Position numbers and translations under genes: made by a program
Shown here: positions 1 to 4,646 of the stretch, one piece after another
Position numbering within the stretch: position 1 is the first letter of the stretch
Layout: each line of letters starts with the position of its first letter
The notes under the pieces: model-generated
Databases searched by the model: none
What the model saw: the letters and a program-made list of their open reading frames with translations, nothing else
What the model was told of the DNA's origin: nothing
From: Thermoleophilia bacterium UBA5186
GTDB taxonomy: Bacteria; Actinomycetota; Thermoleophilia; Gaiellales; Gaiellaceae
Direction: 5' to 3'
NCBI GenBank assembly: GCA_002413095.1
Contig: DHWI01000057.1
Location: forward strand, 5,544-11,183
Length of the DNA: 5,640 bases

Positions 1-244
1 CCGTAGCGTTCGATCTCCTCGCGCAGGCGCGCGTGGTAGGGGCGGATGCGCGCGCGGACGTCCTCAATGGGTCGGCGCTGTCGGAGCGGGCGGTGAACCC
101 GACCAGGTCGCAGAAGAGGACGGTGACGACCTTGCGCTCTTCAAGCGAGCGCTTCGGCTCGGTTTCGATCAGCGGCGCGGTGCAGAAGCCGCAGAACTCG
201 AAGCCGGCCGGGTTCTCCTTGCCACAGCTCGGGCAGGTGGCCAT
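1..244 (-). pseudogene. Zinc-ribbon class III adenylate/guanylate cyclase, 5' end only, apparent frameshift
   Basis: This is the N-terminal part of a class III nucleotide cyclase, which makes cyclic AMP or GMP; the gene runs off the left edge. Reading leftward from the ATG at 244-242, residues 4-23 form a zinc ribbon with two CxxC pairs (CPSC, then CGFC). Residues 39-53 then read VVTVLFCDLVGFTAR, the first strand of the cyclase fold with its metal-binding Asp (D46). After about residue 59 (position 68-70) the frame changes to low-complexity Arg/Ala/Thr. The expected continuation (IEDVRARIRPYHARLREEIE) is intact in another frame from about position 67 to the edge, so one base appears to be missing. 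Known relatives often carry an AAA/TPR module after the cyclase, but that would lie outside the window. It is marked as a pseudogene because of the frameshift; a sequencing error would make it an intact partial CDS. Confidence 0.75.
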
Positions 245-250
245 CCGATG

Positions 251-279
251 AGTCTAGGAGCGCGCCTAGGCGCCAACAA
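251..279 (-). promoter_or_regulatory. Predicted promoter of the cyclase gene, possibly leaderless, with palindromic spacer
   Basis: On the minus strand a -35-like TTGTTG (279-274) is followed by exactly 17 nt and a -10-like TAGACT (256-251). The first transcribed base would fall six to seven bases later, at or next to the A of the ATG (244), predicting a transcript with little or no leader. This agrees with the lack of any Shine-Dalgarno sequence before the ATG. The spacer holds a perfect 12-bp palindrome, GCGCCTAGGCGC (262-273), a possible operator. The -35 matches the consensus in only three of six bases, so the call is moderate. Confidence 0.45.
262..273. repeat. Perfect 12-bp palindrome in promoter spacer
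   Basis: GCGCCTAGGCGC reads identically on both strands and lies between the predicted -35 and -10 of the cyclase gene, where a bound dimeric regulator would block RNA polymerase. Its inner CTAGG recurs at 254-258 next to the -10. The sequence itself is visible; the operator role is inference. Confidence 0.4.
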
Positions 280-320
280 GACTGCTCACCGGGCTGCCGA
301 CCGCCCGCGCGTAGTAACCA

Positions 321-349
321 TCCGCCGGCGGAGCCGGGCTTAGCCCGGC
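321..349. repeat. Two adjacent GC-rich inverted repeats
   Basis: A perfect 12-bp palindrome, TCCGCCGGCGGA (321-332), directly abuts a hairpin with 7-bp arms GCCGGGC (333-339) and GCCCGGC (343-349) around a 3-nt loop. No T-tract is present on either strand. They are the cyclase-proximal end of the inverted-repeat run between rnpB and the cyclase gene. They may be extra termination or RNA-stabilising structures, or part of a dispersed intergenic repeat. Confidence 0.5.
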
Positions 350-373
350 GGGAGCCTCTCATCCGCCCGCCCG

Positions 374-394
374 GCCCCCAAGAAGAAGGGGGGC
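374..394. repeat. Inverted repeat with purine/pyrimidine loop
   Basis: Arms GCCCCC (374-379) and GGGGGC (389-394) enclose the 9-nt loop AAGAAGAAG on the plus strand (CTTCTTCTT on minus). On the rnpB-sense strand it is the third hairpin after rnpB. Its 388-394 arm can also pair with a segment of the first hairpin (429-436), so the two structures compete. Confidence 0.5.
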
Positions 395-395
395 T

Positions 396-421
396 CACGG
401 GGAAACCTGGTTTCCCCCGTG
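396..421. repeat. Long inverted repeat between rnpB and the cyclase gene
   Basis: The arms are CACGGGGAAA (396-405) and TTTCCCCCGTG (411-421), ten pairs with one bulged base and the 5-nt loop CCTGG (406-410). It is the second hairpin downstream of rnpB on the minus strand. It could back up termination or protect the 3' end of a longer transcript. No T-run follows it on either strand. Confidence 0.55.
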
Positions 422-424
422 ATA

Positions 425-450
425 GCGAAGCCCCCCGGAGGGGGCTTCGC
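425..450 (-). terminator. Probable rnpB terminator hairpin
   Basis: On the minus strand an uninterrupted 11-bp stem, GCGAAGCCCCC (450-440) with GGGGGCTTCGC (435-425), closes a UCCG tetraloop. It begins a few bases after the P1 helix of rnpB closes, exactly where a terminator or 3' stabilising stem is expected. No U-tract follows, which is common for stem-only terminators of GC-rich actinobacteria. Confidence 0.65.
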
Positions 451-452
451 GT

Positions 453-774
453 TAGCAGGCCTATAAGCCGGATTCTGTCGAGGGTGACCATCCCTCTTTG
501 CAGCAACCCGGGCCCTCGGCGGGCAGCCTACGGGCGGGCCCTGTTTGCCTTGCACCGGACGGGGTTTAGCGAGCCGCCGTGTCGCCACGACGCTGGTGGG
601 CTCTTACCCCACCTTTTCACCCTTACCTTCGGCATCTCCGGAGAATTGCCGCTGGCGGTTTCCTTTCTGTTCCACTTTCCGTCGGCTTTCGCCGCCTGGG
701 TCTCCCCAGCGTCCTGCCCTGCGGTGTCCGGACTTTCCTCGAGCTCCTAAGAGCCCGCGGTCACCCGGCCTGCA
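453..774 (-). ncRNA. rnpB: RNase P RNA (bacterial, type-A-like)
   Basis: This is the catalytic RNA of RNase P, which cleaves 5' leaders from pre-tRNAs. On the minus strand the 5' conserved core GAGGAAAGTCCGGA (740-727) is followed closely by AGGGCAGGACGCTGG. A GGTAAGAG segment in the middle, flanked by pairing GGTGG and CCACC, matches the P10-12 area. Near the 3' end the conserved ACAGAATCCGGCTTAT lies at 478-463. The ends are fixed by helix P1: GCAGGCC (773-767) pairs perfectly with GGCCTGC (461-455). The length of about 320 nt is somewhat short beside the 377 nt of E. coli. The 5' end lies inside the last codons of the upstream zinc-ribbon gene, and a strong hairpin follows the 3' end. End positions are uncertain by a few bases. 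Confidence 0.95.
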
Positions 775-970
775 CGTCGAATTCTAGCTGCGTTTTCACC
801 GAGTCGCCCTCCGCGCGCAGCGTCGAGCCGCACTCGGGGCACGAGATGCGGTGGCCCTGGCGCAGGACGAACTCGCCGCAGACGAGGCACTCCAGGCTGG
901 CGCCGCGCAGGAGTGCGTTCAACTCCTGCTCGAGCGTGCGGTTGAGCGGGGCGACGCTCGTCGAGCTCAT
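761..970 (-). CDS. Small zinc-ribbon protein, translationally coupled to lexA
   Basis: This 69-residue protein has no function I recognise. Residues 6-24 look like a short amphipathic helix. Cys28, Cys31, Cys44 and Cys47 then form a C-x2-C-x12-C-x2-C zinc ribbon (CLVC ... CPEC), followed by an acidic/polar tail. Such ribbons bind nucleic acid or protein partners, or only stabilise a fold, so the role is open. The ATG (970-968) overlaps the lexA stop in an ATGA arrangement, implying translational coupling; only a weak AGG precedes it. It should be transcribed from the SOS-controlled lexA promoter. Its stop (763-761) lies inside the 5' end of rnpB, overlapping it by about 14 nt. The overlap, the ordered cysteines and the shared strand support a real gene despite its size. 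Confidence 0.8.
   Translation of the reverse strand: MSSTSVAPLNRTLEQELNALLRGASLECLVCGEFVLRQGHRISCPECGSTLRAEGDSVKTQLEFDVQAG
781..786 (-). promoter_or_regulatory. Predicted -10 element of rnpB inside the zinc-ribbon gene
   Basis: On the minus strand TAGAAT (786-781) matches the sigma-70 -10 consensus in five of six bases. It lies in a locally AT-richer patch, and initiation six to seven bases on would start at 774-773, precisely where helix P1 of RNase P RNA begins. The -35 is poor: GGCGAC about 16 nt upstream is the best candidate. The placement supports an rnpB promoter within the preceding coding region. Confidence 0.5.
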
Positions 971-1599
971 AGCTGCCTGAAAACTCCGATCACCTTGCCG
1001 AGGATCTGGACGTGCTTCGCGTAGATCGGCTCGAGCGCGTCGTTCTCGGGCTGGAGCCGCACGCGGCCGTTCTCGCTGAAGAACCGCTTGACCGTTGCCT
1101 CGTCGGCGGACTCGTCGTCGCCGGCGAGCGCCACGACGATCTCGCCGTCGCGCGCGTCTTGCTGCTTGCGGACGACGATGATGTCGCCGTCGAGGATGCC
1201 TGCGTTGATCATCGACTCGCCCTTCACGCGCAGGAGGAACTCGGCGCCGCCGCGTGAGAGCGGCTCGGGCACGGCGAGGTACTCCTCGATGTTCTCGTCG
1301 GCAAGCAGCGGCCCGCCCGCGGCGATCTCACCGATCAGCGGGAGCTTGTGGACGTCGGGCCTGCCGCCGTCGGAAGCGGCTGCGGACGCACGCCGGCCGA
1401 CGAGCTCGAGCGCGCGCGGCTTCGTCGGGTCGCGCTTGAGCAGCCCAGCGCGCTCGAGGTTGGCCAGGTGCGCGTGCACGGTCGAAGGCGAGGCGAGGCC
1501 CACCTTCTCGCCGATCTCCCGCACGGTCGGCGGATAGCCGTGACCGTCGACGTACTCGACCAAGAAATCCCAGATCTCCTGTTGTCGCCCCGTCAGCAT
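967..1599 (-). CDS. lexA: LexA, SOS-response transcriptional repressor
   Basis: LexA binds SOS boxes as a dimer and cuts itself when stimulated by RecA filaments on damaged DNA, which derepresses repair genes. The 210 residues match the family in length and order. The N-terminal winged helix-turn-helix occupies about 1-65, with the recognition region near 27-48 (REIGEKVGLASPSTVHAHL). A linker spans about 66-85 and the S24-like autoprotease domain 86-210. The scissile bond is Ala94-Gly95 in EIAAGGP, the nucleophile is Ser129 in KGESM, and the general base is Lys171 in EATVKRF. The ATG at 1599 has a good ribosome binding site, AGGGAGG (1610-1604), and the protein begins in the usual LexA way (LTGRQQEIW). 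It heads an operon with the small zinc-ribbon gene and represses itself through the operator at 1625-1638. Confidence 0.97.
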   Translation of the reverse strand: MLTGRQQEIWDFLVEYVDGHGYPPTVREIGEKVGLASPSTVHAHLANLERAGLLKRDPTKPRALELVGRRASAAASDGGRPDVHKLPLIGEIAAGGPLLADENIEEYLAVPEPLSRGGAEFLLRVKGESMINAGILDGDIIVVRKQQDARDGEIVVALAGDDESADEATVKRFFSENGRVRLQPENDALEPIYAKHVQILGKVIGVFRQL

Positions 1600-1624
1600 T
1601 CCGCCTCCCTGTTTGGCCTTCGCT

Positions 1625-1638
1625 CGAACATGTGTTCG
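1625..1638. promoter_or_regulatory. LexA operator (SOS box), perfect consensus
   Basis: CGAACATGTGTTCG fits the Gram-positive/actinobacterial SOS consensus CGAACRNRYGTTCG at every position. It lies 26 bp upstream of the lexA ATG and covers roughly +1 to +14 of the predicted transcript, so LexA bound there should block initiation. This gives autoregulation of lexA and, by coupling, control of the zinc-ribbon gene. Confidence 0.93.
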
Positions 1639-1643
1639 CAGGA

Positions 1644-1672
1644 AGGGTAGAGAGTCCTGCGGACGGCGTCAA
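1644..1672 (-). promoter_or_regulatory. lexA promoter
   Basis: On the minus strand TTGACG (1672-1667, five of six to consensus) is followed by a 17-nt spacer and TACCCT (1649-1644, with the key T, A and final T). The start would be near 1637-1638, at the edge of the SOS box, giving a leader of about 38 nt that contains the operator and the ribosome binding site. Confidence 0.75.
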
Positions 1673-1688
1673 ACGCGGGCAGGAAAAC

Positions 1689-1718
1689 ACAACGGCCCAG
1701 CGAGTCGCCGGGCCGGTT
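1689..1718 (-). terminator. Rho-independent terminator of tRNA-Leu
   Basis: Arms CGGCCC and GGGCCG (plus strand 1693-1698 and 1710-1715) can be extended to AACCGGCCC/GGGCCGTT with one bulge on the minus strand. A T-rich tract, TTGTGTTTT, follows (1692-1684). It starts just after the tRNA 3' end and ends before the lexA -35, separating the two units. Confidence 0.7.
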
Positions 1719-1720
1719 GA

Positions 1721-1805
<85 letters not shown>

Positions 1806-1817
1806 GAGGGCCCGCGC

Positions 1818-1823
1818 AGTGTA
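1818..1823 (-). promoter_or_regulatory. Possible -10 element of tRNA-Leu
   Basis: TACACT on the minus strand (1823-1818) lies 12 nt before the tRNA 5' end, a usual place for a -10 box and a short leader. At 17-nt spacing the -35 would be GCACGA (1846-1841), which is poor and overlaps the first codon of tldD on the other strand. Only the -10 is suggested. Confidence 0.3.
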
Positions 1824-1842
1824 GCCAGGGCCTGTCGTTATC

Positions 1843-3285
1843 GTGCGCTCCGTGCGCGACCTGTGCGAAACGGCGGTCGAGGCTGCCCTCGCCGAGGGCG
1901 CGTCCTACGCCGACGCCCGCGCGGTCGTGCGTCGCTCGCAGTCCGTCCGGACGAAGAACGGGCGCGTCGAGGACGTCAACGACGTCGAGAGTGAGGGCAT
2001 CGGCGTGCGCGTGCTCGTCGGCGGAGCCTGGGGCTTCGCGTGCGACCGCCGACTCGACGAGACGGGCGCGCGCGAGGCCGCGGGACGCGCCGCCGCGTTC
2101 GCCAGTGCCAGTCCGGGCAACCACGATCGCGGCCTCGCCCCGGTCGAGCCGCACTCCGGCTCGTATCGCACGCCCGTCGAGCGCGACCCGTTCGACGTCT
2201 CCCTCTCGGACAAGGTCGAGCTCTGCCTCCGCGCGGGTACGGCGCTGGAGCATGCAGACGTGAAGGTCGCGCAGGCGTCTGTCCGCGCGCAGCGCGAGCA
2301 CAAGACGCTGGTCTCCTCGGAGGGCACCGCCGTGGAGCAGGAGCTGGTCGAGACCGGCGGCGGCATCGACGCGATCGCCGCGGGCGACGGCGTCTTCCAG
2401 ATGCGGAGCTACCCGAGCGCGCACGTCGGGTCGAGCTCTCAGGCTGGATGGGAGTACGTCGAAGGTCTGGCGCTCGAGCGGGAGGCGCCGCGCGTCGCCG
2501 AGCAGGCGGCCGCGCTCCTGCGGGCGGACACGTGCCCGAGCGGGGTGACCACCGTCGTGATCGACTCCGAGCAGATGGCGTTGCAGGTCCACGAGTCCGT
2601 GGGCCATCCCACCGAGCTCGACCGGGTCTACGGCACCGAGGCGTCCTACGCGGGCACGAGCTTCCTCAACCCCGGCGACCTGGACTCGCTCCGCTACGGC
2701 TCCGAGCTGATGAACATCACCGCCGACGCGACGACGGCGGGCGGGCTCGGGACGTTCGCCTTCGACGACGAGGGCGTGCCCGCCGCGCGCACGCCGATCG
2801 TCGAGGCCGGCGTGCTGCGCGGTTTCCTGACCTCCCGCGAGACAGCGGCCCGGCTGGGCGCGGGCGGTGGCGGCTCGATGCGCGCGGACGGCTGGAGCCG
2901 GATGCCACTCGTGCGGATGACGAACCTCCACCTCGAGCCGGGCCAGGGGACGCTCGAGCAGCTGATCTCCGAGGTGGACGACGGCGTCTATCTCGAGTCG
3001 AACAAGAGCTGGTCGATCGACGACAAGCGGCTGAACTTCCAGTTCGGAACGCAGATCGCCTGGGAGATCAAGAAGGGGAAGCTCGGCCGGATGCTGCGCG
3101 ACGCGACCTACACCGGGATCACGCCGGTTTTCTGGGGCTCGCTCGACGCGGTGGGCGGGCCGGACTCCTGGACGATGGTCGGGCTGACGAACTGCGGCAA
3201 GGGCCAGCCCGGGCAGGGCGCGCACGTCTCCCACGGTGCCGCGCCGGCCCGCTTCCGCAACGTCCAGATCGGCGTCAAGGCTTGA
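1843..3285 (+). CDS. tldD: TldD, catalytic subunit of the TldD/E metalloprotease
   Basis: TldD with TldE forms a cytosolic metalloprotease that, in studied bacteria, trims modified peptides such as microcin B17 and degrades antitoxins such as CcdA. The 480 residues match the roughly 480 of E. coli TldD. The zinc motif HESVGH lies at 250-255, with Glu251 as the catalytic base, in the typical setting QVHESVGHPTELDR. Cys451 in LTNCGKGQPGQ is the expected further zinc ligand. Other family landmarks are RTKNGRVEDV (36-45), the Gly-rich turn 339-345, and YLESNKSWSIDDKRLNFQFG (383-402). An in-frame TAG at 1822-1824 limits the start; GTG at 1843 is the first usable codon, with GTG 1852 an alternative, and neither has a clear Shine-Dalgarno sequence. 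It is divergent from tRNA-Leu by 37 bp and overlaps tldE at its stop. Confidence 0.95.
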   Translation: MRSVRDLCETAVEAALAEGASYADARAVVRRSQSVRTKNGRVEDVNDVESEGIGVRVLVGGAWGFACDRRLDETGAREAAGRAAAFASASPGNHDRGLAPVEPHSGSYRTPVERDPFDVSLSDKVELCLRAGTALEHADVKVAQASVRAQREHKTLVSSEGTAVEQELVETGGGIDAIAAGDGVFQMRSYPSAHVGSSSQAGWEYVEGLALEREAPRVAEQAAALLRADTCPSGVTTVVIDSEQMALQVHESVGHPTELDRVYGTEASYAGTSFLNPGDLDSLRYGSELMNITADATTAGGLGTFAFDDEGVPAARTPIVEAGVLRGFLTSRETAARLGAGGGGSMRADGWSRMPLVRMTNLHLEPGQGTLEQLISEVDDGVYLESNKSWSIDDKRLNFQFGTQIAWEIKKGKLGRMLRDATYTGITPVFWGSLDAVGGPDSWTMVGLTNCGKGQPGQGAHVSHGAAPARFRNVQIGVKA

Positions 3286-4646
3286 GCGTCGCGGCCGAGG
3301 CCGCGGCTGCCGCGCTCGCCGCCGCGGACGGGGAAGAGGCCGAGGCGGTCGTGCTCGCCGAGCGGTCCGGCCTCGCGCGCTTCGCCGCCTCCGAGGTGCA
3401 CCAGCCGACGCTGATCGAGAACGTCGTCGTGACCTTGCGAGTCGTCCGGGACGGAAAGGTCGGGGTCGCCGTAACGAACAAGGTCGACGAGGACGGGCTT
3501 GCGAGCCTCGTCGATCGCGCCCGCGCCGCGGCGGACAGCGCCGTGGCCGAGCCGACCTTTCCGGGCCTGGCCGAGCCGGCCGAGCTGCCGGACGCCGACG
3601 GCTTCGACGAGGCCACCGCCGCGCAGTCCCCCGAGGACCAGGCGCGGCTGGCCGCTGCCGCGATCGCGGCAGCCGAGGGGCTCGACGCGTACGGCTACTA
3701 CACGAGCGGCGTCACCGAGCTGGCCATCCGGTCGAGCACGGGCGTCGACGTGCACCAGGCGATGACCGACGCGACCGCGCTCGTGCTCGCTGCCGGCGAG
3801 GGCGTCTCCGGCTACGCCGAGCAGTGCGCTTGGCGTGCCGCCGACGTCGATCCCGCGGCCGTCGCCCGCGAAGCGGCGGCGAAGGCCGAGCGCACGCGTG
3901 GCGCGCAGGAGCTCGAGCCGGGCGCTTACCGCGCCGTCCTCGAGCCCTATGCGATCGCGGAGCTGCTCGGCTACTTCGCCTACGACTCGTTCGGCGCGCT
4001 AGGGCTGCTCGAGGAGCGCAGCTACCTCGCGGGTCGGCTCGGCCAGAGAATCGCCGACGAGAAGGTCACGATCGTGGACGACGCCCTCGATCCACGGAAC
4101 CTGCCGAAGCGGTTCGACTTCGAGGGCTCGCCGAAGCAGCGCGTCGGCCTGATCGAGGACGGCGTTGCGCGCGACGTCGTCTGGGACCGGACGACGGCCG
4201 CGCAAGCCGGCGACGGCCATGCCACGACTGGACACGCTCCGCCCGCGATGATGCGCGACTACGGCCCGCTTCCCTTCGCGCTCGCCCTCGCGCCGGGCGA
4301 GGCCGGCTCGGTCGAGGAGCTCGCGGAGCTGATCGGCGACGGCATCTACGTCACGCGGCTCCACTACCTCAACATCGTCCACCCGCGCGAGGGCGTGATC
4401 ACCGGGATGACGCGCGACGGCACCTTCCGCATCCGCGACGGCAAGGTCGCGGAGCCGCTCGTCAACCTCCGCTTCACCGTCTCGGTGCCGCAGGTGCTCG
4501 AGGACGTCCCGGGCCTGACGCGCAAGACGCAGCTCGTCAACGCGAGCGACTTCTACGGCGAGCGGTATCCGTACGGCGCGCTCGTCCCGGCGATCGCGAC
4601 CGCACGCTTCAACATCACGGGCGCCGGGTCGCGGCCCGGGCTCTGA
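3282..4646 (+). CDS. tldE: TldE/PmbA, partner subunit of the TldD/E metalloprotease
   Basis: This is the 454-residue partner of TldD, close to the 450 of E. coli PmbA/TldE. It has the family layout: an N-terminal alpha/beta domain (about 1-205), then the C-terminal beta-rich domain with YGYYTSGV (137-144), YFAYDSFG (231-238), FDFEGSPKQRVGLIEDG (278-294) and LNIVHPREGVITGMTRDGTF (363-382). It has no HExxxH, as expected because TldE lacks its own zinc centre and completes the peptide channel around TldD. The start is taken as TTG at 3282-3284, overlapping the tldD stop (TTGA), which points to translational coupling; AAGG sits just upstream. The same frame stays open far back through tldD, but that part is Arg-rich noise and not protein of this family. 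Its 3' end overlaps the convergent binding-protein gene by 32 bp. Confidence 0.93.
   Translation: MSVAAEAAAAALAAADGEEAEAVVLAERSGLARFAASEVHQPTLIENVVVTLRVVRDGKVGVAVTNKVDEDGLASLVDRARAAADSAVAEPTFPGLAEPAELPDADGFDEATAAQSPEDQARLAAAAIAAAEGLDAYGYYTSGVTELAIRSSTGVDVHQAMTDATALVLAAGEGVSGYAEQCAWRAADVDPAAVAREAAAKAERTRGAQELEPGAYRAVLEPYAIAELLGYFAYDSFGALGLLEERSYLAGRLGQRIADEKVTIVDDALDPRNLPKRFDFEGSPKQRVGLIEDGVARDVVWDRTTAAQAGDGHATTGHAPPAMMRDYGPLPFALALAPGEAGSVEELAELIGDGIYVTRLHYLNIVHPREGVITGMTRDGTFRIRDGKVAEPLVNLRFTVSVPQVLEDVPGLTRKTQLVNASDFYGERYPYGALVPAIATARFNITGAGSRPGL

Noticed and set aside
321..450. CRISPR array or integron-like repeat
   Set aside because: The repeats differ from one another in sequence and length and have no regular spacers; they are hairpins rather than direct repeats.
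141..588. Minus-strand open frames across the hairpin array
   Set aside because: They run through rnpB and the inverted repeats, or through the cyclase start in another frame; composition is Pro/Gly/Arg noise.
484..980. Several plus-strand open frames across the rnpB and zinc-ribbon region
   Set aside because: They are antisense to RNase P RNA and to the zinc-ribbon gene, start without ribosome binding sites and show no protein-like composition.
2040..3281. N-terminal extension of tldE giving an 868-residue protein
   Set aside because: The 414 extra codons are the tldD sequence read in another frame, Arg-rich and unlike any TldE; the real protein begins at the TTG at 3282.
1843..4646. TldD/E as part of a ribosomal-peptide maturation cluster
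   Set aside because: No precursor peptide, cyclodehydratase, radical-SAM or export gene is visible on either side, so only the general protease role can be supported.
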